DNA from: Mycobacterium sp. E796
GTDB taxonomy: Bacteria > Actinomycetota > Actinomycetes > Mycobacteriales > Mycobacteriaceae
Length of the DNA: 64,000 nt
Direction: 5' to 3'
Assembly: GCF_001672815.1 (NCBI RefSeq)
Contig: NZ_LZKK01000235.1
Location: forward strand, 1 to 64,000
The notes under the pieces were generated by a model. The model searched no databases. It was given only the letters and a program-made list of their open reading frames with translations, and was not told where the DNA came from. Position 1 is the first letter of the stretch. Each line of letters begins with the position of its first letter. Below, one piece after another: positions 9,101-17,114 of the stretch. The position numbers were made by a program, and so were the translations under genes.

Positions 9101-9367
9101 GCCACGGGTGTTCTGGTGAACGCGTTGCTGGAACGCGGCGGCGACGGTGACGTGTCCGAGGCCGCGGCCGCGATCGAGCGGTTGGCAGCGGCCCCGGCCG
9201 ACGACGGCTTAGTGGCGCGCGACATCTGGCTGCTGCGACTGCGGGCGCTATTGGCGCACGCGCATGGCGATACCGCTGCCTATCGAGACTTCCTAGATCG
9301 TTATCGAGACATGGCGAAAACGCTTGGTTTCGAAGGCCATATCGCCTGGGCGGAGGCGATGGCTTGA
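6194..9367 (+). CDS. Class III nucleotide cyclase-AAA ATPase-TPR multidomain protein
   Basis: This is a 1057-residue signalling protein. Residues 5-27 form a zinc ribbon (C-x2-C ... C-x2-C). Residues ~38-215 are a class III cyclase homology domain with metal-binding Asp46 (VLFADVV) and Asp90 (KFTGDGIMAVFG). The transition-state asparagine position is Gly166 in TIGEQVGLAQRMES, while Arg170 is kept, so catalytic activity is uncertain. Residues ~232-500 form an AAA-type ATPase with Walker A GSAGIGKS (262-269) and Walker B-like VYVVEDVHWIDE. The remainder is helical and TPR-like. Such proteins are abundant in mycobacteria and probably sense a ligand through the repeat region. The start MTAVLACRACG is 26 bases after GGAGGGCC. 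Confidence 0.9.
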   Translation: MTAVLACRACGTESLPNARFCHGCGAPVGAPAAPAEYKQVTVLFADVVRSMDIASAVGAERLREIMAELVNRAANVVRRYDGTVDKFTGDGIMAVFGAPIALEDHALRACLASLEIHDELAGLVAEVRHRDGVDLALRIGLNSGQVIAGEVGSLTLGYTTIGEQVGLAQRMESVAPPGGVMLSPSTARLVAGAAALGEPEMVRIKGDDEPVAAYCLLGVGEPQRGVGRADSALVGRRWEIAAIEGLLERAIDGHGAVVGLVGSAGIGKSRMVREVAAMAAARGVDVFSAYCESHTSDIPFRVVARLLRAASGVGDLDGAAARTQVRTRALGADPEDLVLFDDLLGIADPGMEAPKIDPDARRRRLAALIKSVSLAREAPAVYVVEDVHWIDEVSESMLAEFLMVVPQTSSLVLVTYRPEYRGALGRTAGAQTIALAPLSDSETTALVAERLGSDPSVDALREKIAATAAGNPFFAEEIVRELAERGALRGERGAYMSVADVGEVSVPATLQATIAARIDRLDPKAKRTLSAAAVIGSRFGLDLLEMLGIDPLLDDLVDAELVDQVRFIRQREYVFHHPMIWTVAYASQLKSDRAELHRRVAAAIESRDPAAADDNAAVIAEHLVAGGDLQAAYGWHLRAAAWATTRDITAARLSWERARMIADALPDDDPNRLGMRIAPRTMLCATAWRVHERVADDRFNELRELCTAAGDKASQAIAMVGLVAERAFKDRVAEASEMATEAMVLIEAIGDQELTVGLSCMPIFAKTESAEYWDVLRWSQRVIDLADDDPSKGSLIVGSPLAVALAQRADARYSLGRPGWRDDVERALAMARSADPISYTTVVSYIYSGGIPGGVLVADDRAVRESEDALRIAERSGDDFALASARMTLGLALVHRQPAVDRDRGQQLLAEVREMYERWQLHLCDLPTVNVYLAREMFRSGDRGEAIQLMRAGADDLFREGRLLGWGMTATGVLVNALLERGGDGDVSEAAAAIERLAAAPADDGLVARDIWLLRLRALLAHAHGDTAAYRDFLDRYRDMAKTLGFEGHIAWAEAMA

Positions 9368-9408
9368 CCGCGGGTATACAGCAAGACGTTGGCGTCGACG
9401 ATCCTCAT
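9301..9408 (-). pseudogene. Truncated VapC toxin, first 12 codons kept
   Basis: An ATG at 9408 overlaps the antitoxin stop codon (ATGA) and opens MRIVDANVLLYT, the canonical PIN-domain start with the first catalytic Asp. From about base 9372 the frame runs into the antisense of the end of the cyclase gene and stops at 9303 after 35 codons. The remaining acidic PIN residues are missing. The break is right next to the cyclase stop codon (9365-9367), as if a rearrangement joined the two loci there. No functional toxin can be made from this remnant. Confidence 0.8.
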
Positions 9409-9656
9409 GCGCCGCGGCGCTGGCGCCGGATCAGTTCTTCGTCTTCGAGTTCGCCGGCGATCTGCAGGGCTCGGTCCAGGTTCACCGGCACGCCCAAATC
9501 AGCTGTTCGCGTTTCGAAAACCGCGGGAGCCGGTCGGTGTTGCGCACCCTGCCGGATGGCGTCATTGAGCGCCTGCTTGAACGAGATGTGGCGCTCCCGC
9601 ATCAGGCGTCTGATGACCACGAGCGTGTCGTCGTCGAGGGTCACCGTGGTCCGCAT
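9405..9656 (-). CDS. VapB-type antitoxin (ribbon-helix-helix), orphan
   Basis: This 83-residue protein begins MRTTVTLDDDTLVVIRRLMRERHISFKQALNDAIRQG, a ribbon-helix-helix DNA-binding domain of the VapB class. It is followed by a short toxin-binding tail ending LIRRQRRGA. In intact systems it would repress its own operon and neutralise the VapC RNase. Here it overlaps a vapC start codon by the typical ATGA, but the toxin is cut off after 12 codons. The antitoxin itself appears complete and could still bind DNA or a non-cognate toxin. Confidence 0.88.
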   Translation of the reverse strand: MRTTVTLDDDTLVVIRRLMRERHISFKQALNDAIRQGAQHRPAPAVFETRTADLGVPVNLDRALQIAGELEDEELIRRQRRGA

Positions 9657-9787
9657 GACGACAGCATAGGGTTCAAACTTGCTGATGCCATGCTGTCAGC
9701 TCACCGCTCGCCGTCGGCGTCCGCTAGTTGAGCCGGCAAGATCCGCGCTGACAAGGGTGCGGCGCGCCAGACCTGAACGCCGCGGCC

Positions 9788-11215
9788 CTAGTTCGTGACG
9801 TGGTCGTTCTTCACCGCGTTCTCGACGTCGAGCAGCGTCTGCGAGATGTCGGCGCTGCGGTTGGGTGTCGCGGCGCTGTCGGCGGCTCCGTGCGGCTTGG
9901 GCGCGAACATGCTGGTGACCATCTGATAGATCGGGCCAAGGGCGCCAACCAGTTCCGCCAGCCCCGCACCACCGTTGAGGATGTTCAGGTTCGAGTTCTG
10001 CAGCCCGAGGCCCTGAGCCAACTCACGGGCGATGGCCGGCATGACCTCGACCCGCTTGGCCTCGATCTGGGCGTTGTTGTTGGCGGCCAGTGCCTCGGCC
10101 TTCTTCAGCGCGCCCGCAGCCTCGGCCAGTTCGTAGGCTTCCTTTGCGGCGGCCTCGGCTTCACCCTCGGCACGGCGGGCGGCGGCATTGGCTTCACCGG
10201 CTGCGCGGGTGGCCTCGGCCTTGAACGCGGCCGCATCACGCTGCGCCTCGGCGTCGAGTTTGACCTTGGACGCGGCGGCCTGGGCCTGCTTCACCTCGCG
10301 GGTAGCGGCAGCCTCGGCCTCGAACCCGGCGCGTTTGGCGGCGGCCTCCGCCGCACTGGTCTGCGCGTCGGCTTCGATGCGCACCCGCCGGGCTTGGGCT
10401 TCGGCGGGCTTGATCTGCTCCGCAACCAACTCGCGCTCACGCAGCGCGGCATTGGTGTCCGCCACCGCCTGCCGGCGCTCCAGTACCTGGCGCTCCACAT
10501 CGGCCTCGGCCAACTGGCCGGCCGCGTTGGCCTCGGCGTTGGCTTTGTCCACCTCGGCTTTGATCGCGGCCTGCTTGAGCTGGGTCTCGCGGATCTGGTC
10601 GTTCTTCTTGCGCTCCGCTTCCTGGCGCGCCTGGGCCGATTCCTGATCGGCGCGAGCTGCAGCAATGGCGGCCTCCTTGGCGGCCTCGGCAAGGTGCGGC
10701 GCGGCGAGGTTGTCCAGATAGCCGGACCCGGCGTCGTCGAAGTGCTCGATCTGCAGGGAGTCAACCGTGAGTCCGAGCTTGCTCATCTCGAACTGCGACT
10801 GCTTGAGGATCTCCTCGGCCAACGCGTCGCGGTTGCGGTGGATGTCGACGACCTTCATGGCCCCGACGATGGAGCGCAGGTGCCCGGCGAAAATGTTGCG
10901 GGTCATGTCCTCCATTTCGCCCTTTCGCTGCTCACCCAGGAAGCGCTGAGCCGCGGCGTTGACGGAGGGAATGTCGCCCTGGACCTTGAAAGCCACGACC
11001 GCCTTCAGGTTGAGCAGGATCCCCTCGGTGCTGCGGCAGGTCTCCTCGATCTCCACCTTGTGCAGGTCGAGACCCAAAAATCGCACCTTGCGGAATCCGG
11101 GCATCACCCAGGCGCCGTGACCGATCACCACCTTGAATTGCGCGCCTTCGGTTTTTTGCTTTCCACCGGAAATCAGCATGGCCTGATCGGGACTCGGCAC
11201 TCGGTAACCGAGCAT
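9788..11215 (-). CDS. Flotillin/SPFH-domain protein
   Basis: This 475-residue membrane-associated scaffold starts at ATG 11215 behind GAAGGAGAAC. Residues ~10-190 form the SPFH (prohibitin-type) domain. They are followed by ~200 residues of alanine/glutamate-rich coiled coil with repeated AEA and KAEA patterns. The C-terminal ~80 residues include a short hydrophobic segment (GLAELVGALGPIYQMVTSMF). It has the length and layout of bacterial flotillin (FloA/FloT, YuaG type), which organises membrane microdomains. No N-terminal transmembrane helix is evident. A perfect 7-bp hairpin (11254-11270) lies in the leader ~40 bases before the start. Its divergent neighbour is an Mkl-type transporter ATPase. 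Confidence 0.88.
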   Translation of the reverse strand: MLGYRVPSPDQAMLISGGKQKTEGAQFKVVIGHGAWVMPGFRKVRFLGLDLHKVEIEETCRSTEGILLNLKAVVAFKVQGDIPSVNAAAQRFLGEQRKGEMEDMTRNIFAGHLRSIVGAMKVVDIHRNRDALAEEILKQSQFEMSKLGLTVDSLQIEHFDDAGSGYLDNLAAPHLAEAAKEAAIAAARADQESAQARQEAERKKNDQIRETQLKQAAIKAEVDKANAEANAAGQLAEADVERQVLERRQAVADTNAALRERELVAEQIKPAEAQARRVRIEADAQTSAAEAAAKRAGFEAEAAATREVKQAQAAASKVKLDAEAQRDAAAFKAEATRAAGEANAAARRAEGEAEAAAKEAYELAEAAGALKKAEALAANNNAQIEAKRVEVMPAIARELAQGLGLQNSNLNILNGGAGLAELVGALGPIYQMVTSMFAPKPHGAADSAATPNRSADISQTLLDVENAVKNDHVTN

Positions 11216-11469
11216 TTTTGTTCTCCTTCGTTGTAGCCGTTTTCGTTGTCTTCCTTCGCCTTCGGCGAAGTGGTCTGTGATCGGTCGCGATGGCCGACAA
11301 TGCCGATTCTGCGGGGAAGTTCTTGCGAAATCCTTGTGTTCGCGGGCCCGTAATCGCCACCTCATTCCGGCGAATTCTCAGCACCGGATGGTTGCGCGGC
11401 GGTTAAACGGTTATCCCGCTCCAATGGCCATCGAAGGCGGTGGTCGGTCAATCGGTGGGGAGCACGCAC

Positions 11470-12477
11470 ATGGGCATCGGAATTTCGGTCGCGGGGCTGG
11501 CCAAGTCGTTCGGGCCCTCGCGAGTCTGGGAAGACGTCACGATGGACATCCCGCCGGGTGAGGTCAGCGGGCTGATAGGGCCATCCGGAACCGGCAAGTC
11601 GGTGTTCTTGAAATCCCTGATCGGGCTGCTGCTACCAGAGCGCGGCTCGATCGTCATCGACGGTCAGGACATCATCAAGAGCACGGCGAAGGAGCTTTAC
11701 GACATTCGCAGGCTGTTCGGCGTCATGTTTCAGGACGGCGCGCTGTTCGGCTCCATGAACTTGTACGACAACACTGCGTTTCCGCTGCGCGAGCACACCA
11801 AGAAGAAGGAGAGCGAGATCCGTGACATCGTCATGGAGAAGCTCCAATTGGTGGGCCTGGGTGGCGACGAGCACAAGATGCCCGGCGAGATCTCCGGGGG
11901 AATGAAGAAGCGCGCCGGGCTGGCCCGCTCGCTGGTGCTCGACCCACAGATCATCCTGTGCGACGAGCCGGACTCCGGACTGGACCCCGTGCGTACTGCC
12001 TACCTGTGCCAGCTGCTCATCGACATCAATGCGCAGACCGACGCGACCATCCTGATCGTGACGCACAACATCAACGTTGCCCGCACCGTGCCCGACAACA
12101 TCGGCATGCTGTTTCGCCGCAGGCTGGTGATGTTCGGTCCGCGCGAGGTGTTGCTGACCAGCGACGAGCCGGTGGTGGGGCAGTTCCTCAACGGGCGTCG
12201 CATCGGCCCGATCGGGATGTCGGAGGAGAAGGACGAGTCGACGATGGCCGAAGAGCAGGCCATGGTCGACGCCGGTCAGCACGCCGGCGGTGTCGAGGAC
12301 ATCGAGGGGGTGCCACCGCAGGTCGTCGCCACTCCCGGCATGCCGGTGCGCAAGGCCGTCGAGCGCCGCAGGGCGCGGGTGCGCGAGCTGCTGCACACGC
12401 TGCCGCCCAAGGCGCAACAGGCGATTCGGGACGACCTGGAGAGCGACACCGCACCGGTTGGCGCACAGCGGCGCTGA
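11470..12477 (+). CDS. Mkl-like ABC ATPase (Mce/MlaF type)
   Basis: This 335-residue ATP-binding subunit has Walker A GPSGTGKS, signature EISGGMKKRAGLARSL, Walker B IILCDEPDSGLDP and switch TILIVTHN. It closely resembles Mkl (Rv0655), the ATPase that energises Mce lipid importers. The resemblance covers the post-ATPase segment (FLNGRRIGPIGMSEEKDE) and the C-terminal helical region (VERRRARVRELLHTLPPKAQQAI). I chose ATG 11470 (MGIGISVAGLAKSFG); a start 10 codons earlier at 11440 is possible. No permease or Mce proteins are adjacent, so it would be a second MceG-type ATPase serving Mce complexes encoded elsewhere. Confidence 0.88.
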   Translation: MGIGISVAGLAKSFGPSRVWEDVTMDIPPGEVSGLIGPSGTGKSVFLKSLIGLLLPERGSIVIDGQDIIKSTAKELYDIRRLFGVMFQDGALFGSMNLYDNTAFPLREHTKKKESEIRDIVMEKLQLVGLGGDEHKMPGEISGGMKKRAGLARSLVLDPQIILCDEPDSGLDPVRTAYLCQLLIDINAQTDATILIVTHNINVARTVPDNIGMLFRRRLVMFGPREVLLTSDEPVVGQFLNGRRIGPIGMSEEKDESTMAEEQAMVDAGQHAGGVEDIEGVPPQVVATPGMPVRKAVERRRARVRELLHTLPPKAQQAIRDDLESDTAPVGAQRR

Positions 12478-12490
12478 CGATCCCGGACGA

Positions 12491-13297
12491 CTACGCGGGC
12501 GAGGGCTGCGGCCGCGATACCCGGCCGATCAGTACACCGATGAGCGCCGCCGCCAATCCGGCGGCCGTCGCTGCCGCCGACGATGCCGAGAGCACGAAGT
12601 AGCCGAAAGCGACGCCGCCGCACAGCAAAACGAGGCGCGGCGGCGTCCAGGCGGCCGCCGCGGGCAGCCGGTAGGACAAACCGATGCCGAGCAGCAGGGC
12701 CAGGACATGTCCGACGGCGGTGAAGTCGGCTCCGATGGCCGCCACCGTCACCGCGATGCCGAGCCACCACCCGATCCATGCCGGCTGCCAGCGTGGCGGA
12801 ATCGATGCCGTCAGCGCGCCGAGGACGCAAACCGCGCCGTAGCTGACTCCGACGTCGCTCGCCCGCGCGATGGAGAACGGCAGCCAGCCCGCCTCGACCG
12901 CGACGACCAGACCGGCGGCCACCAGCAGCGTGGCACCGATATGGCCGATCGCGAATGCGATGATCAAACCCCTGCTGCGCCAAATCAATTCGCCCAAAGC
13001 CAGCAGGCACACGAGTCCGGGCAGGCACGCGCAGATCTGGCCGCCGTCGTCGACGAACGCGCTGCCGACGAGCGTGCTGAGTCGGCCGTGGGCCAGATTG
13101 TGCAGGTTGGTGCTCATGCGACTCACCGCGACCTCGCGGGCGTGCGGACCGAGCGCGCTCAACAGGAGCGACACCGCCACCAGGGCGGTGGCGTACGCCG
13201 CCGTGATACGCACTGAAGCCGCACGGGATAGAGTCCGCGCGGTCATCGTGGCCCAACGCTGGGCGTTGTCGCGAACGGCGATGGTGGACATGGTCAT
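12491..13297 (-). CDS. Rhomboid-like multipass membrane protein
   Basis: This 268-residue integral membrane protein has about six hydrophobic helices. Rhomboid-like landmarks are a possible Ser in GVSYGAVCVLGA, a His in a late helix (AVGHVLALLLGIG), and an extracytoplasmic loop with NLHNLAHGRLSTLVGSAF after the first helix. This matches the mycobacterial rhomboid-like family rather than a standard GASG rhomboid, so protease activity is uncertain. Its ATG overlaps the stop of the upstream decarboxylase-like gene by 4 bases, so the two are translationally coupled. Confidence 0.75.
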   Translation of the reverse strand: MTMSTIAVRDNAQRWATMTARTLSRAASVRITAAYATALVAVSLLLSALGPHAREVAVSRMSTNLHNLAHGRLSTLVGSAFVDDGGQICACLPGLVCLLALGELIWRSRGLIIAFAIGHIGATLLVAAGLVVAVEAGWLPFSIARASDVGVSYGAVCVLGALTASIPPRWQPAWIGWWLGIAVTVAAIGADFTAVGHVLALLLGIGLSYRLPAAAAWTPPRLVLLCGGVAFGYFVLSASSAAATAAGLAAALIGVLIGRVSRPQPSPA

Positions 13298-14604
13298 TCG
13301 CCCTGTCCCGAATGTCCCGACCAGCCCCGGTCCCGCGCGAGCAGGTCCGCGATGGTTTCGCGGCGGACCAGTTCACGCGCCTCGCCCGCGGCGACCGCGA
13401 CCAGCGGTGGGCGTCCGACGACGCTGCAGCTCGATCCCATCGAGTAGTGGTAGGCGCCGGTGCAGGCCACCGCCAGCAGATCGCCGGGATGGATGTCGGC
13501 GGGCAGCTCGACGTCGCGGGCGATCTCGTCCCCGGCCTCGCAGTGCCGGCCGACCACCGTGACCGGCGCGGTGGCCGTCGCCGCGTGCCGGTTTGCCAGT
13601 GCCACCGTGTATTTCGCGCCGGCGGGCGCCGTCCGCGGGTTGTCGCTCTTGCCGCCGTCGACCGCGACGACCGTGTGCCCGTCGGGCCGGCGCTTGACGG
13701 CGACCACCCGGTAAAGCGTGATCCCGGCGCGGGCCGCGATCGCCCGGCCCGGCCCGATCACGATCCGGGGTCGCGGGTAATCGTGCTGAGCACAGGCGTA
13801 TTGGAGCGCGGCGTCGACGACCGCCCCTAATGCCCGCGGGTTGAGCTCGGGGTCGCCGCCGACGCTGAGCTCGGTCAGCACCACATGATGGCGATCGCGG
13901 ACCTCGGCCATCAAGGCCAGCATCTGCCGGATCGCCTCGCCGTACAGCCCGACGTCGGCGAGCTGCGACCCCAGTTGGCAGTGCAGCCCGACCAGGTCCA
14001 GCCACGGCTCGCTCACGAGCCGCTTGACCGCGCCGGCGGCCTGCCCGCCCGCCAGGGCGAAGCCGAACGTCTGGTCGCCGCCTTCGACGTCGGGAATCAC
14101 TCGCAGCAGCACGCGTTGGCGACGGCGCACCCGCCCGGCCAGCAGGGCGATCTCGTTCGGGGTGTCGATCACGATTCGCCCCACCCCCGCGGCGACGGCG
14201 TCGTCGAGCTCGCCCGCGCTCTTGGCGGTGCCGTTGAGCACGATGTTCGACGGCGGCACCTCCCCGGTCAGGGCGGTGGCCAGCTCGCCGCCCGAACACA
14301 CCTCCACGCCCGCGCCTTCCTCGGCGGCCCACCCCGCGACGGCCGCGCTGAGCAGCGCCCTGCCCGCGTAGATCAGTTCGGCGGCGGGCAGCGCCGCGCG
14401 ATAACCCTTGATTCGTGCCCGGAAGTCTTGTTCGTCGACCACGTAGGCGGGCGTGCCGAACTCGGCGGCGATGTCGATGGCGGCCACGCCGCCCACGCGC
14501 AGCCGACCCATTTCATCGACGGAGCTGCTCAGCGGCCAGATCGCGCGGTCGAGGTGGGATCTCACCTCGTGCCGCTGCGACGAAAGCAGCTCGGACAGCG
14601 TCAT
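13294..14604 (-). CDS. Diaminopimelate-decarboxylase-like protein lacking the PLP lysine
   Basis: This 436-residue protein has the alanine-racemase-like barrel and C-terminal beta domain of LysA. Clear LysA landmarks are FGTPAYVVDE, VEVCSGGELATAL, QTFGFAL, IGPGRAIAARAG, VDGGKSDNPRTA, GRHCEAGDEI and CTGAYHYSMGSS. However, the cofactor-binding lysine motif YA-x-K is YAGR (codon AGG), the PLP-stacking HSHIGSQ is HCQLGSQ, and the phosphate-binding GGG is GGD. Loss of all three predicts no normal decarboxylase activity. It is therefore probably a pseudoenzyme or an enzyme with another chemistry. It is the first gene of a coupled pair with the rhomboid-like protein. Confidence 0.85.
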   Translation of the reverse strand: MTLSELLSSQRHEVRSHLDRAIWPLSSSVDEMGRLRVGGVAAIDIAAEFGTPAYVVDEQDFRARIKGYRAALPAAELIYAGRALLSAAVAGWAAEEGAGVEVCSGGELATALTGEVPPSNIVLNGTAKSAGELDDAVAAGVGRIVIDTPNEIALLAGRVRRRQRVLLRVIPDVEGGDQTFGFALAGGQAAGAVKRLVSEPWLDLVGLHCQLGSQLADVGLYGEAIRQMLALMAEVRDRHHVVLTELSVGGDPELNPRALGAVVDAALQYACAQHDYPRPRIVIGPGRAIAARAGITLYRVVAVKRRPDGHTVVAVDGGKSDNPRTAPAGAKYTVALANRHAATATAPVTVVGRHCEAGDEIARDVELPADIHPGDLLAVACTGAYHYSMGSSCSVVGRPPLVAVAAGEARELVRRETIADLLARDRGWSGHSGQGE

Positions 14605-14716
14605 GCTTCCACGGTGCAGGCGTGCGGCGGGGTCCGCCGCGTTCTTAACGAACCTTTCACACGCGTGTGATTAATCTTCACGGATTCAGTACGGCGGACC
14701 GCCCCATCCGGCCCAC

Positions 14717-15481
14717 TCAGGCGAAGTAGTCCGACGGAACGAACGGAACGTCGTCCGGCGCATCATGACGGGCGGCCAACAGCGCCCGCGCGGCGTCCCC
14801 GATCGGAATTCGCAGCGGTAGCTGCGGTTTCTCGGCGGCGTCGACCACCTCGGCGGCGACCTGCTCCGGTGTGATGATCCCGGCGCGCGCGCCGCCGCCC
14901 GCCAGGATCGCTGCATACGGGTCGTCCGGCAGCGTGTAGGTGGTCACGTCGTCGAGCGCGCCCGAGCTCACGGCACCGGGTTCGAGCAGGGCGGCCTGAA
15001 CCCCGAAGGGTGCGACCTCGATGGCCAGCGCCTCGACCAAGGCCTCCAGCGCCCACTTCGTCGACGCGTACGCCGCGCCGGGTGGCAGCACGACACGGCC
15101 CATGACGCTGGACATGAACAGCAGCTTCCCGTCGCCACGCGCGCGCATCTGTGGCAAGACCGCCTGTGCGACGCGGATAGCGCCAAGGGTGTTGAGGTTG
15201 AGCAGTCGCTGCAGTTCGGCCAGCGGGGTGGCTTCCACGGACGCGTAGATGATGTCGGCGGCGTTGGAGACCAGAATGTCGACCTCCGCGGCGGCCGCGA
15301 CCGCCGCCGCCACGCTGGCATCGTCGGTGACGTCGAGCGCCAACCGCTCGCTGACGTCGAGGTCCGCGAGCGCGCGGGGATCGCGGGCGGTGGCCAGGAC
15401 TCGATGCCCGCGACGGGCGAACTCGACGGCCAAGGCGCGGCCGATGCCGCGGCTGGCACCGGTGATCAGAACGGACGACAT
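14717..15481 (-). CDS. Short-chain dehydrogenase/reductase
   Basis: This is a 254-residue classical SDR. It has TGASRGIG (NADP-type glycine motif), the NAG-equivalent SNAAD, catalytic Ser in FMSSVMG, and YASTK (Tyr/Lys pair). The start ATG 15481 has AAGGAG at a good distance. It is the third gene of an apparent three-gene operon with the NmrA-like protein and the thioesterase upstream (30-base gap). The substrate cannot be read from the sequence. Confidence 0.88.
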   Translation of the reverse strand: MSSVLITGASRGIGRALAVEFARRGHRVLATARDPRALADLDVSERLALDVTDDASVAAAVAAAAEVDILVSNAADIIYASVEATPLAELQRLLNLNTLGAIRVAQAVLPQMRARGDGKLLFMSSVMGRVVLPPGAAYASTKWALEALVEALAIEVAPFGVQAALLEPGAVSSGALDDVTTYTLPDDPYAAILAGGGARAGIITPEQVAAEVVDAAEKPQLPLRIPIGDAARALLAARHDAPDDVPFVPSDYFA

Positions 15482-15510
15482 GGCATGTGCTCCTTGTTAG
15501 TTGGGATGGG

Positions 15511-16455
15511 TTACGCCGACGCGGCGAAGCGGGGAAGGTTCTGGCGGACGAAGTCGGCGAAGGGCTTGGGCGGACGACGGAGCATCGTCGTCAGGGCCTG
15601 CGGGTCGGGTCCGATGGGAGGCTCGGTTCGTTGCGACACGGCCGCGCCGACAGTTGAAATGTGCTGTGCCATAGCGCTATTGATGGGCGAGGTGGGATCG
15701 GCCTCGCCGGCGCTCTCCAATTGACTTCGCCACTCGGCCGCGGAGATGTGCTCATAGCGCACGGAACGACCGGTTTCGGCGGCGATGATGCGTGCTATCT
15801 CCGCGTGGCTGATGACCTCGGCGGGTGGCGGATAACTGATCTGCGGTGCGGACGGTCGCGGTGCCAGGAGATGAGCAACGGTGATTTCGGCAGCGTCCTC
15901 GCCGCTGATCCACGGCGCCGGGGCCGCACCGAAGCTGTTGGCGATCAGGCCCTTCCGGATGAGGGTGTCCCCATGCAGGAGCAGGACGTTCTCGTGGAAC
16001 AGGGCGGCGAACCGCAGCACCGTGGGGTTCAGACCGGCCCAACCGAACAGCTCCTCGGCGACGGCCTGGGCCTGGCCCAGTCGGCTCGGGCTGTCGACCG
16101 ACGACACGACCATCGACATCACCACCAGGTGCGCCGCGGACCCGGCGTCGACCAGAGCCGACGAAAGGTTGGCGGCGGCCGAAATGACGCCTGCGGCAAT
16201 GGGATAGGTGAAGTAGACGGCGCTCAGGTCTTCTACCGCGCCGACCAGTGACGCCCGGTTGTGCAGGTCACCGACGACGGTGGTGGCCCCGCGACGCCGC
16301 AGTTCGGCCGCTCGGTCGTCATCCATGCGGACCAAAGCGCGCACCGTGTGGCCGCGGCGCAGCAGGCAGTCCACCACTGTTGAACCGGTGCCGGCGTGCC
16401 TGCCGGTTGCGCCTACGACCAGGATCGGTGGCGCCTCTGACGGGGGTTGCGGCAT
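15511..16455 (-). CDS. NmrA-like NAD(P)-binding protein
   Basis: This 314-residue Rossmann-fold atypical SDR has GATGRHAGTGSTVV at the N-terminus, RALVRMDDDRA for cofactor selection, and a YFTYPI segment typical of NmrA/TMR-like proteins. It lacks the YxxxK catalytic pair, so it may be a redox sensor or an oxidoreductase. ATG 16455 with GAGGAGGCCCCG is chosen; the frame remains open upstream only as a shadow of the thioesterase. It lies 10 bases after the thioesterase stop in the same operon. Confidence 0.85.
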   Translation of the reverse strand: MPQPPSEAPPILVVGATGRHAGTGSTVVDCLLRRGHTVRALVRMDDDRAAELRRRGATTVVGDLHNRASLVGAVEDLSAVYFTYPIAAGVISAAANLSSALVDAGSAAHLVVMSMVVSSVDSPSRLGQAQAVAEELFGWAGLNPTVLRFAALFHENVLLLHGDTLIRKGLIANSFGAAPAPWISGEDAAEITVAHLLAPRPSAPQISYPPPAEVISHAEIARIIAAETGRSVRYEHISAAEWRSQLESAGEADPTSPINSAMAQHISTVGAAVSQRTEPPIGPDPQALTTMLRRPPKPFADFVRQNLPRFAASA

Positions 16456-16465
16456 CGGGGCCTCC

Positions 16466-17020
16466 TCAAGCGGCGGGTTGTCCGTTGGTGCTGAGAGTGT
16501 TTGCGCCAGTGGGTAAATCGAAGACCAGCAAAGTGCTGGTCGCGGTCGCCACCAGCCTTCCCGAGGCATCGCTGACTTCCGCCTCGGCAAATCCGATCCG
16601 CGACCCCGCTTTGACCACGGTGCCGACCGCGCGCAGCGTCCCGCTGGCCACGGTGACCGCCCTGAGGTAGTTGACCTTGATTTCGACTGACGTGTAGCCG
16701 ACGCCTTCGGGCAGCGTGGTGTGCATCGCGCAGGCGGCCGCGGTGTCCAACAGGGTGCACACCGCACCGCCATGCACCACGCCCAGCGGGTTGTACATGG
16801 ACGCATCCGGCGTGCAGGAGAATTCGATACGCCCGGTGCGCACATCCTCGAGCCGCATGCGCAACAGCTCGGCGATCGGTGAGGGCGGCAACTGCCCGTC
16901 GGCGACCGCCTGCCAGTACGAAAGGCCGGACATCGACGTGGCCGCGGCCTGCGTGGCGACAGGGTCACGCCAGGTGACCAGCCGCGACTGCTCCACGCCC
17001 CAACCCACTGAAGTCTTCAC
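16466..17020 (-). CDS. PaaI-type hotdog thioesterase
   Basis: This 184-residue hotdog-fold acyl-CoA thioesterase has the signature NPLGVVHGGAVCTLLDTAAACA (His-Gly-Gly with the catalytic acidic residue on the long helix). YTSVEIKVNYLRAV and GRLVATATSTLLVF complete the fold. It has an N-terminal extension of about 50 residues containing a tryptophan-rich stretch. It heads a three-gene operon with the NmrA-like and SDR genes and is divergent from a TetR regulator (94-base gap), which probably controls it. Confidence 0.88.
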   Translation of the reverse strand: MKTSVGWGVEQSRLVTWRDPVATQAAATSMSGLSYWQAVADGQLPPSPIAELLRMRLEDVRTGRIEFSCTPDASMYNPLGVVHGGAVCTLLDTAAACAMHTTLPEGVGYTSVEIKVNYLRAVTVASGTLRAVGTVVKAGSRIGFAEAEVSDASGRLVATATSTLLVFDLPTGANTLSTNGQPAA

Positions 17021-17087
17021 CCGCTGGCCTTCCGGAAACTGATCGGTTTACTCACCCGGGCTCAACCTAGCTCGGCAATTACTGCTT

Positions 17088-17106
17088 GTAAACCGTTCGG
17101 TGTACG
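17088..17106. promoter_or_regulatory. Candidate TetR operator between thioesterase operon and tetR
   Basis: ACCGTTCGGT (17092-17101) is an inverted repeat with a two-base centre, within TAAACCGTTCGGTGTA. It lies immediately before TACGAT (17103-17108), a -10 hexamer six bases before the GTG of the TetR gene. A repressor bound here would block its own promoter and probably the divergent operon. Confidence 0.5.
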
Positions 17107-17114
17107 ATTAAGGT

